A DNA stretch of 64,000 bases, taken from positions 124,001 through 188,000 of the forward strand of contig NZ_BCXG01000003.1 of assembly GCF_001894985.1 (NCBI RefSeq), read 5' to 3'. The stretch comes from Rhodococcus tukisamuensis NBRC 100609. Lineage in GTDB: Bacteria; Actinomycetota; Actinomycetes; Mycobacteriales; Mycobacteriaceae. The position numbers were made by a program, and so were the translations under genes. Under the pieces are notes generated by a model. That model searched no databases. It was not told the origin of the DNA and worked only from the letters and a program-made list of their open reading frames with translations. Shown here piece by piece: positions 9,302 through 18,399 of the stretch (positions are counted from its first letter, which is position 1; the number at the start of each line of letters is the position of its first letter).

Positions 9302-10157
9302 GGCCGGCCCACCGCTCCCAGTCCCGCACGTGGTCGCGATGGCGGGCCAGCGCCGCGCGGACCCCGCCGGCGCCGTCGGCCTGGAGCCGGCCCCGCCAGT
9401 ACCCGGCCGCCGCCAACGGGTCCCCCGGGGGTTCCCCGCTGTCACATCGGGTTCCCTGGGGCTCCCCGCTGTGACATTGGGGAACGCGCGGCTTGAGTCC
9501 GGCGGCGACCGCGCCCAGCCGCACGCCCTCGTCGGCGCCCAGATACGCCTCGACCTGGTCCCGGACCGCGGCGGCGCCGGTGAGTCCGCGCAGCACCGAC
9601 AGCAGCGCGGCCGCCCGCTCCGCTCGCACCTCGTCGATCAGACCCCGCACGACCGCCCGCAACGGGTCGACGCCCGCCCCGGCCGGTCCCGCGCCCGCGG
9701 CGACCGGCAGGCACTCGAGCCCCAGCTCCGCGCCGCCGCTCACCGCGACCGCCGCGGGATCGGCGAGCGCATCCGCCTTGTTGAGCACGGCCAACACCCG
9801 GGCCGGAGCGGCTCGGACCGCGACCAGGTCCACCGCTCGCGGCGGACCGCACAGCACCAGCACCACCAGGTCCCCGGTCAGCGCCGGGTCCACCGCCCCG
9901 GGAACGTCCCACGCGTCGGTCTCCGCGAATCCGACGCCGCCGACTCCGCCTGCGGCGGCAAGCACCGCGAGCACCGCCGACCGCCCCACCCCGGCGCGTC
10001 CGGTGACCTGAACGTCGATCCCGCGCCGCTGCACGCGGACCGCGGCATCGAGCGTGACGGCGGCGCCGACGTCGGCTCGCCGGACCGCCAGGCGCAACGC
10101 GTCGAGCGCCCTGCCGTCCCATGACGCCCCGCCGTCCCATGAACCAGCGCCGCTCAC
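9294..10157 (-). CDS. Degenerate P-loop GTPase-like protein carrying a repeat element (Rv0209-like position)
   Basis: A 287-residue protein with a G1-like motif VTGRAGVGRSAVL (Arg replaces the Walker lysine), a hydrophobic strand DLVVLVLCG and a good G4 motif, VLAVLNKADAL. It pairs with the next gene, also a P-loop protein, by an 8-nt overlap. Residues around 225-245 (PQCHSGEPQGTRCDSGEP) are encoded by one copy of the 55-bp dispersed repeat, so part of the protein is repeat-derived. The start is a GTG at 10157. By order it matches Rv0209 of M. tuberculosis, which I remember as longer. Molecular role unknown. Confidence 0.7.
   Translation of the reverse strand: MSGAGSWDGGASWDGRALDALRLAVRRADVGAAVTLDAAVRVQRRGIDVQVTGRAGVGRSAVLAVLAAAGGVGGVGFAETDAWDVPGAVDPALTGDLVVLVLCGPPRAVDLVAVRAAPARVLAVLNKADALADPAAVAVSGGAELGLECLPVAAGAGPAGAGVDPLRAVVRGLIDEVRAERAAALLSVLRGLTGAAAVRDQVEAYLGADEGVRLGAVAAGLKPRVPQCHSGEPQGTRCDSGEPPGDPLAAAGYWRGRLQADGAGGVRAALARHRDHVRDWERWAGRV
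9431..9485. repeat. 55-bp double-palindrome repeat, copy 1 (intragenic)
   Basis: Two tandem palindromes of the type CCCC-RMTGTSACAT-GGGG joined by a CCC/GGG spacer, exactly 55 bp, inside the coding region at 9294-10157. It is the most diverged of three copies (others at 19598-19652 and 57272-57326). Confidence 0.8.
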
Positions 10158-10467
10158 CCCGCCGTGCTCCCCGTCGACGCCACCGCGTCACCCCCGCCCA
10201 AGAAACGAACTGATCCCCCGCGGGCGCGGCTCCCCTCTTTACACCGGCCCGAGGCACCGATGATCGCAGTTCCCGGCCCTTCGCGCGGCAACTATGCGGT
10301 GCGGATCGCGCCGATCCGGCGCGCCGAAAGTGTGAGGTACGCCGAGTCTCGCATTTCGCCCCGACAGCAAACGCACTGTTCCAGGCGTTGCAAGGGGCCA
10401 GGCGGGGCGCACAGGATCGAGAAAGTCTCAACCGTGACTTCAGACCCAGCTGCCAGAAACCACGGTC
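10158..10467. other. Intergenic region between divergent P-loop gene and trmB
   Basis: 310 bp with no gene that I can support. It must carry promoters for both directions. The only strong structure is a perfect inverted repeat, CGGATCG-CGC-CGATCCG, at 10302-10318, a possible operator. Towards trmB there is no obvious ribosome site. Confidence 0.45.
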
Positions 10468-11229
10468 ATGCGTGACAATGGTGCGGTGAATGACGCTGAA
10501 CCCAGGGTGACAGGGCCCGCAGAACAAGGCTCCCGTCTGTATCCCCGGGTGACAAGTTTCCGCTCGCGCCGAGGCGCGCTGACCGATTCCCAGCAGTTGA
10601 CCTGGGACCGGCTGTGGCCGGTGATCGGTGCCGACGTCTCGGACGAGCCACTGGACACCGCGGCCTGGTTCGGCCGTGACGCCCCGACCATCATCGAGAT
10701 CGGCTGCGGCACCGGCACCGCCACCACCGCGATGGCCAAGGCCGAGCCGCACGTGAACCTACTGGCAGTCGAGGTGTACCGCCCCGGCCTCGCCCAGTTG
10801 CTGCAGGCCATCGAGCGCGAGTCGATCCCGAACATCCGGGTGCTGCGTGGCGACGCGATGGACGTGCTGGAGAACATGCTGGCCGCCGAGTCGCTGACCG
10901 GCGCGCGGGTCTTCTTCCCCGACCCGTGGCCCAAGGCCCGCCACCACAAGCGACGGCTGCTGCAGGCGCCGACGTTCAAGCTGATCGCCGAGAAGCTGAT
11001 GCCCGGTGGCGTGCTGCACGTGGCCACCGACCACGCCGAGTACGCGGAGTGGATCGCGGAGACCGGCGACGCGGAGCCGCTGCTGACCCGGCTGAGCTGG
11101 GAGGAGCTGGCACAGGGCGCGGCGGAGTCGCCGATGACCCACGAACGTCCGGTCACCAAGTTCGAAGACAAGGCGCACCGCGTCGGCCGGCCGATCACGG
11201 AACTGATCTGGGGAAAGGTCCGAGGATGA
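10468..11229 (+). CDS. trmB: tRNA (guanine-N7)-methyltransferase
   Basis: Uses S-adenosylmethionine to methylate N7 of G46 in tRNA. The 253-residue protein has the SAM-binding motif IIEIGCGTGTAT near residue 70, the TrmB hallmark FFPDPWPKARHHKRRL and a C-terminal TKFEDKAHRVGRPITELIW. It is followed, with an ATGA overlap, by the NYN-domain gene and then mmpL3, giving a three-gene operon also found in mycobacteria. The exact start is uncertain: ATG at 10468 or GTG at 10486; neither has a clear ribosome site. Confidence 0.93.
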   Translation: MRDNGAVNDAEPRVTGPAEQGSRLYPRVTSFRSRRGALTDSQQLTWDRLWPVIGADVSDEPLDTAAWFGRDAPTIIEIGCGTGTATTAMAKAEPHVNLLAVEVYRPGLAQLLQAIERESIPNIRVLRGDAMDVLENMLAAESLTGARVFFPDPWPKARHHKRRLLQAPTFKLIAEKLMPGGVLHVATDHAEYAEWIAETGDAEPLLTRLSWEELAQGAAESPMTHERPVTKFEDKAHRVGRPITELIWGKVRG

Positions 11230-11924
11230 GTGTGAGCGAGCGGTTGCCCGACACCGAGCCCGGGGCCGTCGCGCCCACCGGAGAGGTCCGCCAGCCGAAG
11301 CGCGTGCTGCTGGTCTGGGACGCACCGAACCTGGACATGGGCCTCGGCGCCATCCTCGGAGGCCGGCCCACCGCCGCGTACCGCCCCCGCTTCGACGCGC
11401 TCGGACGCTGGCTGCTCAGCCGGACCGCCGAACTCTCCGGTACCAGCGGCGTGCGGCTCGAGCCCGAGGCGACGGTGTTCACCAACATCGCCCAGGGCAG
11501 CGCCGACGTCGTCCGTCCCTGGGTCGAGGCCCTGCGCAACGTCGGTTTCGCGGTGTTCGCCAAGCCCAAGGTCGACGAGGACAGCGACGTCGACGACGAC
11601 ATGCTGGCCCACATCGCGCTGCGCGCCCGGGACGGTGGTCTGGCGGGCATCATGGTCGCGTCCGCCGACGGCCAGGCCTTCCGCCAGCCGCTCGAGGACA
11701 TCGCCGCGACCGGCGTGCCCGTGCAGGTCCTCGGCTTCCGCGAGCACGCCAGCTGGGCGGTCGCCTCGGAGATCCTCGAATTCATCGACCTCGAGGACAT
11801 CAACGGGGTGTTCCGCGAGCCGCTGCCGCGGGTGAGCCTCGACTCCCTGCCCGACGAGGGCGCCTGGCTGCAGCCGTTCCGACCACTGTCCGCTCTGTTG
11901 CTCGGGCGTCAAGGAGTCCAATAG
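11226..11924 (+). CDS. NYN (PIN-like) domain protein
   Basis: A 232-residue cytoplasmic protein with a predicted NYN nuclease fold. VLLVWDAPNLDM near residue 30 supplies the first metal-binding aspartate, DSDVDDDMLAHIAL the central acidic cluster and IMVASADGQAF the last conserved Asp. These features are typical of NYN-domain RNases, though no substrate is known. It overlaps trmB by 4 nt (ATGA) and mmpL3 by 1 nt (TAGTG), so all three are translationally coupled. It corresponds in position to Rv0207c. Confidence 0.85.
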   Translation: MSVSERLPDTEPGAVAPTGEVRQPKRVLLVWDAPNLDMGLGAILGGRPTAAYRPRFDALGRWLLSRTAELSGTSGVRLEPEATVFTNIAQGSADVVRPWVEALRNVGFAVFAKPKVDEDSDVDDDMLAHIALRARDGGLAGIMVASADGQAFRQPLEDIAATGVPVQVLGFREHASWAVASEILEFIDLEDINGVFREPLPRVSLDSLPDEGAWLQPFRPLSALLLGRQGVQ

Positions 11925-14701
11925 TGTTCGACAGCTGGGGTCGCCTGGTCTACCGCCTCCGATACACGGTCATCGGGGTGATGGTTGCGCTGCTGCTCGG
12001 CCTGGGGGCGTACGGACTCGGCTTGGAGAACAACCTCAGCCAGAGCGGATGGGACGACCCGGGGTCCGAGTCGGTCGCGGCCGCGAAGCTCGCGGACGGC
12101 ACCTTCGGACGCGACACCAAGGCCGACGTGGTCGCGCTGTACACCGCGCCCGAGGGTAAGACGGTCGACGACCCCGCCTTCGGGGCGAAGATCACCCAGA
12201 ACCTGGACCAGTTGGTCCAGAACAATCCGGACAAGATCCTCGCCGTCAACGGCAGCTACTGGCAGACCAAGCTCGCCGCGCTGGCAGACCCCAGCAAGAC
12301 CCACGCGATCGCCAGCGTCGGCATCGCCGGCGCCAACGACACCGAGGTCGCGGCGAACTTCAAGGCTGTTCGCGACCAGTTCTACATCGACGGCGTAGAC
12401 GTGCAGCTGGCCGGCCTGCAGCCGGTCACCAGCACGCTCAACGACACCATGGCCAACGACGTGCATCGGATGGAGATCCTGGCCATCCCCGCGGTCGGGA
12501 TCCTGCTGTTCTTCATCTTCGGCGGCGTCGTCGCCGCCGCGTTGCCACTGATCGTCGGCGGCCTGACCGTCATCGCCGCCAACGGCGTGGTCAAACTGAT
12601 CACCGGATTCACCGAGGTCAACGGGTTCGTCGTGCCGGTGGTCTCGCTGATCGGCCTCGGCCTGGCCATCGACTACGGCCTGTTCATGGTCAGTCGGTTC
12701 CGCGAGGAGATCGCCGAGGGCTACAGCACCGCTGATGCCGTGCGGCGGACCGTGATGACGGCCGGGCGCACCGTCATCTTCTCCGCGACGATGATCGTCG
12801 CCAGCCTCGGCGGCCTGCTCATCTTCCCGCAGGGCTTCCTCAAGTCGGTTGCGTACGGCGCGATCGCCGCGGTCATCCTGGCCGCGGTGGTCTCGGTGAC
12901 CGTGCTGCCCGCCATCCTCGCCATCCTCGGCCGCCGGGTGGACGCGCTCGGCCTGAAGTGGATGCGCAAGACCAAGACCACCGACGAGATCGAGGACAGT
13001 TTCTGGGGCCGGCTGACGCAGTGGGTGATGAAGCATCCGCTCAAGGTCGCCATCCCGATCGTGGTCGGTCTGCTGCTGCTCACCATCCCGATCGCGGGCA
13101 TCAAGTTCGGCGGGATCAACGAGACCTACCTGCCCCCGGACAACACGACCCGCGTCGCCCAGGAACAGTTCGACGAGCTGTTCCCCAATTCCCGGACCGA
13201 GCCGATCAAGCTCGTGGTCTCCGGTGCCGACAGCTCCGAGCTGGGGAAGATCGTCAAGACCGCTAGCGACGCGCCCGGGCTGGTCGAGAAGTTCAGCGTG
13301 AACAACCCCACCAAGAACGGCGTGACGGTCCTCAAGGCCGGCCTGGTGGACCGCAACGACTCGGCGTCGACCATCGACTACCTACGCTCGATGAGCGTGC
13401 CCGACGGGGTGCAGATGCTGGTCGGCGGTACGCCGGCCATCGAGCAGGACTCGATCGGGGCGCTGCTGGACAGCCTGCCGCTGATGGTGACGATGGTGGT
13501 GCTGCTGACCACGCTGCTGATGTTCCTGGCGTTCGGGTCGCTGGTGCTGCCGATCAAGGCCGTGCTGATGACCGCCCTCGGCCTCGGCGCCACCCTCGGC
13601 ATCCTCACCTGGATCTTCATCGACGGCAACGGTGCCACGATGATGAACTTCACGCCGGGACCGATCATGTCCCCGGTGCTGGTGCTGATCATGGCGATCA
13701 TCTACGGCCTGTCCACCGACTACGAGGTGTTCCTGCTGTCCCGGATGGTCGAGGCGCGCGCACAGGGCGCCAGCACCACCGAGTCGGTGCGGGTGGGCAC
13801 CGCACACACCGGCCGGATCATCACCGCCGCCGCGTTGATCCTGATCGTGGTCACCGGCGCGTTCGCGTTCTCCGAGCTGGTGATGATGAAGTACATCGCG
13901 TACGGCATGATCGCGGCGCTGATCATCGATGCCACCCTGATCCGCATGTTCCTGGTCCCGGCGACCATGAAGCTGCTCGGCGACGACTGCTGGTGGGCGC
14001 CCGCGTGGATGAAGCGCTTCCAGGAGAAGCTCGGCCTCGGCGAGCCGATCCTCGACGAGGCGCGGATGCCCGACAACGTGCCGGAGATCGAGGCGGTCGG
14101 GGTGCCCCTGCCCCTGCCCGAGGGCGTCCGCGCATCGGGCCAGCCGTTGACCCGGGACGCGGTCGAACGCGTGCTGCCGGAGCGCACGGCCGCCGCACGC
14201 CGGATCGCCGAGACCGTAGAACCGCTGTTCGGCGAGCCGTTGACCGAGCCGATCCCAATGGTGACGCCCCCGGCGCCGCGCCCGGCCCCGCCGGCGCCCC
14301 CCGTCCGGCAGGAGGCTCGGCCGACGCCCCCGGCGCCGCGCCCGGCACCCGCGGAACGGCCGATCGAGAGCTGGCTGTCGGACCTCCGGGTACCCGCCCC
14401 GGCCCAGTCCCAGGGTCCGGCCGCGCACCCGACGCAGCAGCACGGCATGGCACAGCCGCAGTCCGCCCCGGCCCAGCCGGCGCCGACCCAGCCGGCGCCG
14501 GTCCAGTCCGTGCCCACGCATCAGCGGTCGCAGCGCCGAGCCCTTCGTCCCGTCGAGCCCGCGGCCGATCGGAACGGGAGCACCCCGAACGGTGCGCACG
14601 GCCCCGCCGAGGACCAGAGCAACGCCGGCAAGCACCGGCACACCGAGGGCGCGCCGACCGTCAGCGTCAGTGAACTGCTGGCCCGGCAGAAGCGCGACTG
14701 A
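11924..14701 (+). CDS. mmpL3: Trehalose monomycolate exporter MmpL3
   Basis: RND-family inner-membrane flippase that moves trehalose monomycolate to the periplasm for cell-wall mycolate assembly. The 925-residue protein has two RND halves with periplasmic loops at about 40-170 and 390-540. The proton-relay pairs are intact: Asp250-Tyr251 in GLAIDYGLF and Asp599-Tyr600 in GLSTDYEVF. The last ~150 residues are a Pro/Ala/Gln-rich cytoplasmic tail containing a duplicated TPPAPRPAP unit. GTG at 11924 has AAGGAG 8 nt upstream. It implies a mycolate-making host. Gene order trmB-NYN-mmpL3 supports MmpL3 rather than another MmpL. Confidence 0.95.
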   Translation: MFDSWGRLVYRLRYTVIGVMVALLLGLGAYGLGLENNLSQSGWDDPGSESVAAAKLADGTFGRDTKADVVALYTAPEGKTVDDPAFGAKITQNLDQLVQNNPDKILAVNGSYWQTKLAALADPSKTHAIASVGIAGANDTEVAANFKAVRDQFYIDGVDVQLAGLQPVTSTLNDTMANDVHRMEILAIPAVGILLFFIFGGVVAAALPLIVGGLTVIAANGVVKLITGFTEVNGFVVPVVSLIGLGLAIDYGLFMVSRFREEIAEGYSTADAVRRTVMTAGRTVIFSATMIVASLGGLLIFPQGFLKSVAYGAIAAVILAAVVSVTVLPAILAILGRRVDALGLKWMRKTKTTDEIEDSFWGRLTQWVMKHPLKVAIPIVVGLLLLTIPIAGIKFGGINETYLPPDNTTRVAQEQFDELFPNSRTEPIKLVVSGADSSELGKIVKTASDAPGLVEKFSVNNPTKNGVTVLKAGLVDRNDSASTIDYLRSMSVPDGVQMLVGGTPAIEQDSIGALLDSLPLMVTMVVLLTTLLMFLAFGSLVLPIKAVLMTALGLGATLGILTWIFIDGNGATMMNFTPGPIMSPVLVLIMAIIYGLSTDYEVFLLSRMVEARAQGASTTESVRVGTAHTGRIITAAALILIVVTGAFAFSELVMMKYIAYGMIAALIIDATLIRMFLVPATMKLLGDDCWWAPAWMKRFQEKLGLGEPILDEARMPDNVPEIEAVGVPLPLPEGVRASGQPLTRDAVERVLPERTAAARRIAETVEPLFGEPLTEPIPMVTPPAPRPAPPAPPVRQEARPTPPAPRPAPAERPIESWLSDLRVPAPAQSQGPAAHPTQQHGMAQPQSAPAQPAPTQPAPVQSVPTHQRSQRRALRPVEPAADRNGSTPNGAHGPAEDQSNAGKHRHTEGAPTVSVSELLARQKRD

Positions 14702-14718
14702 CCCGAGCGCCTACCGAT

Positions 14719-14746
14719 GTGTCGGCCCGGTCCCCCGGGCCGACAC
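14719..14746. terminator. Bidirectional hairpin terminator
   Basis: GTGTCGGCCCGG (14719-14730) pairs perfectly with 14735-14746 around a 4-nt loop. It lies between the convergent mmpL3 and DUF1707 genes and can end both. Confidence 0.8.
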
Positions 14747-14772
14747 GTCCGTGCCGCCACGGCCGCGAGCGG

Positions 14773-15465
14773 TCAGCGCAGCATCCGCCGGAAAGTCGTC
14801 CCGAACGGGTGCTTCGCCGTGATCGACCCGAATCGCACCCGGCCGCGCACCACCAGGTGCAGCGGTCCCATCGGCGGACCGGTCCGCACCTTGTTGGTTG
14901 CGCTGCCGCCGACGGTCTCGACGCCGTTGAGGTCGACGGTGGCCTCCGGCGGCACGATCAGCGAGATGGTGCTGCAGTAGTCGTCCACGATCAGCTCGAC
15001 CACCTGGGTCTGCATCACGGCCTCGCTGAAGTCGAGGGTCACGGTCGACATCCGGCTGTCCACGTGCAGCGTCGGCGGCACCTGCCAGCGCCCCTTGCGC
15101 ACCACCGTCGACATCCGGCCGCGCACCACCTGTCCCGACTGCGGTCCCGTCGGCTGCAGGTAGCCGGGCTGCGCATACCCGGGCTGCGGGTGTCCGGGCG
15201 CCGGGTACGCAGGCTGCCCGGCGGCCGTCGGCGGCGCGACCGGCTGCCCGTGCTCGCCGACCAACTGCACGCCGGGCAGGTCGTAGAGCACCACGTTCAG
15301 TTCGCCCCTGGTCTTCGCGGCCAGCGCCGTGTCCATCCGCTCGGTGAACTCGCCGAGCGAGAGCAAACCCTGCCCGACCGCCCGTTGCAGCATCTCACCG
15401 ACATGTTCGCGTTCCGCGTCCGAGACCCTCAGGTCTCGCGCGGCCACCGGTTCCCTCGCCTCCAT
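14773..15465 (-). CDS. DUF1707 protein with LiaF-like C-terminal domain
   Basis: A 230-residue protein. The N-terminal DUF1707 module (about residues 8-60) shows LRVSDAEREHVGEMLQRAVGQG and LGEFTERMDTALAAKT. A Pro/Gln/Gly/Tyr-rich linker (about 75-110) with repeated PGYAQ/PGYLQ follows, then a beta-rich domain from about 115 containing STVVRKGRWQVP and ISLIVPPEATVDLNG, like the cell-wall-response domain of LiaF-type proteins. There is no membrane segment. The start at 15465 lies 7 nt after TATCCT, fitting a leaderless transcript. Envelope-stress sensing is a possible role, inferred only from family likeness. Confidence 0.8.
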   Translation of the reverse strand: MEAREPVAARDLRVSDAEREHVGEMLQRAVGQGLLSLGEFTERMDTALAAKTRGELNVVLYDLPGVQLVGEHGQPVAPPTAAGQPAYPAPGHPQPGYAQPGYLQPTGPQSGQVVRGRMSTVVRKGRWQVPPTLHVDSRMSTVTLDFSEAVMQTQVVELIVDDYCSTISLIVPPEATVDLNGVETVGGSATNKVRTGPPMGPLHLVVRGRVRFGSITAKHPFGTTFRRMLR

Positions 15466-15493
15466 GCGTTCCAGGATAGAGGCAGCTCACCGA

Positions 15494-16654
15494 CTACTTC
15501 GGCTCGTCCGGGGTGGCGGGGAACAGCGGGACCTGGGGGTCGTCGATCTCCACCTCGTCGAGGACCGCCTCGGGGTCCGGGGCCAGCAGCGACCGGATCG
15601 CGGTGTTCAGCACCGCGACAATGGGCACGGCGAGCAGGCCGCCGACGATCCCGGCCAGCACGATGCCGGCGGTGATCGCCAGCACCACCGCCAGCGGGTG
15701 CAGACGGACCGCCCGACCGAGCAGCAACGGCTGCAGCACGTGACCCTCGAGCTGCATGATGCCGATGATGATGCCGAGCACGATCAGCGCCGTGACCAGG
15801 CCCTTGGTCACCAGCGCGACGAACACCGCGACGAACCCCGTGAGGAAGGCGCCGACGATCGGGATGAAGGCGCCGATGAACACCAGCGAGGCCAGCGGCA
15901 GCGCCAGCGGGACGCCGAGGATCGCCAGACCGGCCCCGATCCCGACCGCATCGGCCGCCGCGACGACGACGGTGGCACGCACGTAGCCGACCAGCGACGC
16001 GAAGCCCTGGCTGCCCGCGAGCCGGACCCGTGCGCGGGAGCCGGTGGGGACGATTCGGGTGACGAACTCCCAGACCTGCTCGCCGCCGTAGAGGAAGAAG
16101 ATCAGGGTGAACAGGGTGAGCAACGCGCCGGTGAAGATCTCGCCGATCACGGTCGCGGTGGTGAGCGCGCCACTGGTCAGTGCCTCACGGTTGTCCTGGA
16201 CGGCCGTGACCACCGAGTCCCCGGCCTGGCGGATCTGGTCCTCGGAGAAGTGGAAGGGCCCGGCGGTCAGCCAGTCCTGGATCTGCGTGACCGACTGCGT
16301 GAACTGGTCGGTGAGCTGGGGCAGGCCCTCGACGAACTGCTGGACGACGAACGCCAGGATCCCCGCGACGACTCCGATGCCCGCGACCAGGACCACCACG
16401 ACTGCGGCGGAGCGTGGGACGCCACGGCTCTGCATCCAGTCCACCAGTGGCGCCAGCAACGCGGACGCCAGCAGCGCCAGACCCACCGGGATCAGGACCG
16501 TCTCGAGTTTCGAGACGATGTAGCCCAGCGTCACCAGGGCCGCGAACAGCACCAACAGCCGCCACGCCCACTCGGCACCGACCCGCACCAGCGGGTGCAC
16601 CGACGACGCGTCGGCACCCCGGTCCGGGGTCGGAGTCGGCTCGTCCGCCGTCAT
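15494..16654 (-). CDS. AI-2E/PerM family membrane permease
   Basis: A 386-residue integral membrane protein of the AI-2E transporter (PerM) family, with eight or so predicted helices. Two come at about 30-90, then an amphipathic region (VVQQFVEGLPQLTDQF), then a dense C-terminal helix cluster including FIPIVGAFLTGFVAVFVAL and LEGHVLQPLLLGRAVRLHPL, a family signature. Members transport varied solutes or ions; AI-2 itself is not implied. It starts at 16654, 7 nt after TAGGCT (leaderless pattern). It occupies the place of Rv0205 beside mmpL3. Confidence 0.88.
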   Translation of the reverse strand: MTADEPTPTPDRGADASSVHPLVRVGAEWAWRLLVLFAALVTLGYIVSKLETVLIPVGLALLASALLAPLVDWMQSRGVPRSAAVVVVLVAGIGVVAGILAFVVQQFVEGLPQLTDQFTQSVTQIQDWLTAGPFHFSEDQIRQAGDSVVTAVQDNREALTSGALTTATVIGEIFTGALLTLFTLIFFLYGGEQVWEFVTRIVPTGSRARVRLAGSQGFASLVGYVRATVVVAAADAVGIGAGLAILGVPLALPLASLVFIGAFIPIVGAFLTGFVAVFVALVTKGLVTALIVLGIIIGIMQLEGHVLQPLLLGRAVRLHPLAVVLAITAGIVLAGIVGGLLAVPIVAVLNTAIRSLLAPDPEAVLDEVEIDDPQVPLFPATPDEPK

Positions 16655-16830
16655 CCGGGCGAGCCTATCCGGGTACGGACGGGTTCGCCCGGTACTCGCC
16701 GCGCGTCGGCGCGCTCCCAGGGAGGGGGCGAGCTGCCGGGACCGGATTCGCGTGGGCCCGCCACGCCCGGAAGGCCGCTGGCAGCACGCGGATCACACGG
16801 TGTCGGTGCCACCCCGTTAAATTGGTCGTT

Positions 16831-18345
16831 GTGCTGGCATCTTCCTATCGAGCGGTCGCGCTGACAATGCGCAGTCGTTGGCCTCTCTACATGGGTTCGA
16901 TGATCCTGGCGAACTTCATCGGCGCGGTGCTGGTGCTGGCATTCATCCGGTACGGGCTGCCGATCACCGAGTCCGACGCGATCATCGCGGACCGCGTCCG
17001 CAACGGCATCATCTTCGGCGTCTACCTGATCGCGGCCGGCGCTGTCAGCCTGGGCGCCGCCGCGATGATGCTGCGTTCGGTGATCCGCTGGCAGCTGCGC
17101 GGCGGCCCGCCGACCCGCAGCGAGCAGATGGCCGCGCTGCACGCCCCGCTCCGGCAGGCGATCGTGCACCTGGTGCTGTGGGTGGTCGGCGGCATCCTGT
17201 TCGTCGCGCTGACCCTCGCGGACATGCCCTCGCTCGCGATCGCGGTCGTGGTGACGGTGTGCATGGCCGCGACCACCACCTTCGGCTTCACCTACATGCT
17301 GGGCGAGCGCATCCTGCGGCCGGTGGCGGCGCGGGCGCTGAGCGAGGGCCGTTTCGACCGGACCCTGGCGCCGGGCGTCGGCACCCGGATGGCGATGACC
17401 TGGGGGCTGGGCACCCTGATGCCCGTCATCGGGATCGTGCTGTTGTGTGCGACCCAGCTGAGCACCGACCTGCAGTTCACGACGGACTCGCTGGCGGTGG
17501 CGATCCTGCTGCTGTGCGGGATGGCGATCACCGTCGCGTTCGTGCTGTCCATGCTCACCGCCAGCCAGATCTCGGACCCGATCCGGCAGCTGCGGAAGGC
17601 CATCGAACGCGTCCAGCGCGGCGCCACCGACGTGCAGGTCGAGGTGTTCGACGGCAGCGAGATCGGCCGGCTGCAGGTGGGCTTCAACCGGATGATGGAG
17701 GACGCCGCCGAGCGGCAGGTGCTGCGGGAACTGTTCGGTCAGCACGTCGGCGAGGACGTGGCCCGCCGGGCGTTGCAGTTCGGCACCGAACTGGGCGGCG
17801 AGACGCGGTTCGTGGCGGTGCTGTTCGTGGACATGGTCGGCTCGACGGGGGCCGCCGCCGAACGCCCGCCGGGCGAAGTCGTCAACATGCTCAACGAGTT
17901 CTTCCGCGTGGTGGTCTCGGTGATCGACGAGCACAACGGGTTCGTCAACAAGTTCATGGGCGACGCGGCCCTGGCGATCTTCGGCGCCCCCCTGGACCGG
18001 CCCGACGCCCCGACCGCGGCACTGTCGGCGGCCCGGGAGCTGCGGTTCGCGCTCGACGAGATCACCGGCCTGGACATCGGCATCGGCGTCTCGGCCGGCC
18101 TGGCGGTGGCCGGGAACATCGGCGCAGCCGAGCGCTTCGAGTACACCGTGATCGGCGACCCGGTGAACGAGGCGTCCCGGCTCACCGAGCTGGCCAAGCT
18201 GCACCCGAGCCGGGTACTGGCCTCCACCAGCGCGTTGTACTTCGCCGACGAGGAGGAACAGTCCGAGTGGGAGCTCGGCGACCAGGTGCTGCTGCGGGGC
18301 CGCACCCGGGTCACCGACCTGGCCTCGCCGGTGCGATATCCGTGA
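16831..18345 (+). CDS. Membrane class III adenylate/guanylate cyclase with HAMP domain
   Basis: Makes cyclic nucleotide from ATP (or GTP) in response to an unknown membrane signal. Six predicted helices occupy about residues 15-245, a HAMP linker follows (SQISDPIRQLRKAIERVQRG) and a cyclase domain ends the protein (about 315-504). Metal aspartates are Asp334 in FVDMVGST and Asp378 in KFMGDAALAIFG; VIGDPVNEASRL holds the base-recognition Asp and transition-state Asn/Arg. All catalytic residues appear present. GTG at 16831 lies 8 nt after TTAAAT, so a leaderless start fits; ATG at 16867 is an alternative. Architecture is like mycobacterial Rv1318c-type cyclases. Confidence 0.9.
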   Translation: MLASSYRAVALTMRSRWPLYMGSMILANFIGAVLVLAFIRYGLPITESDAIIADRVRNGIIFGVYLIAAGAVSLGAAAMMLRSVIRWQLRGGPPTRSEQMAALHAPLRQAIVHLVLWVVGGILFVALTLADMPSLAIAVVVTVCMAATTTFGFTYMLGERILRPVAARALSEGRFDRTLAPGVGTRMAMTWGLGTLMPVIGIVLLCATQLSTDLQFTTDSLAVAILLLCGMAITVAFVLSMLTASQISDPIRQLRKAIERVQRGATDVQVEVFDGSEIGRLQVGFNRMMEDAAERQVLRELFGQHVGEDVARRALQFGTELGGETRFVAVLFVDMVGSTGAAAERPPGEVVNMLNEFFRVVVSVIDEHNGFVNKFMGDAALAIFGAPLDRPDAPTAALSAARELRFALDEITGLDIGIGVSAGLAVAGNIGAAERFEYTVIGDPVNEASRLTELAKLHPSRVLASTSALYFADEEEQSEWELGDQVLLRGRTRVTDLASPVRYP

Positions 18346-18399
18346 CATCACGGCGCGCAGGGTTCGGGCAATCTGGGCCCGGTTGGCTAGTCTGACGTA

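Noticed and set aside
7418-9496. A 692-codon plus-strand frame over the P-loop gene
   Set aside because: Arg/Gly/Pro-rich shadow without motifs, running through three separate genes or gaps; the minus-strand genes have overlapping start/stop and recognisable motifs.
14260-14360. Possible tandem repeat or CRISPR-like array in the mmpL3 end
   Set aside because: It is a duplicated Pro/Ala-rich coding unit in the MmpL3 tail; no regular repeat-spacer pattern exists there or elsewhere in the window.
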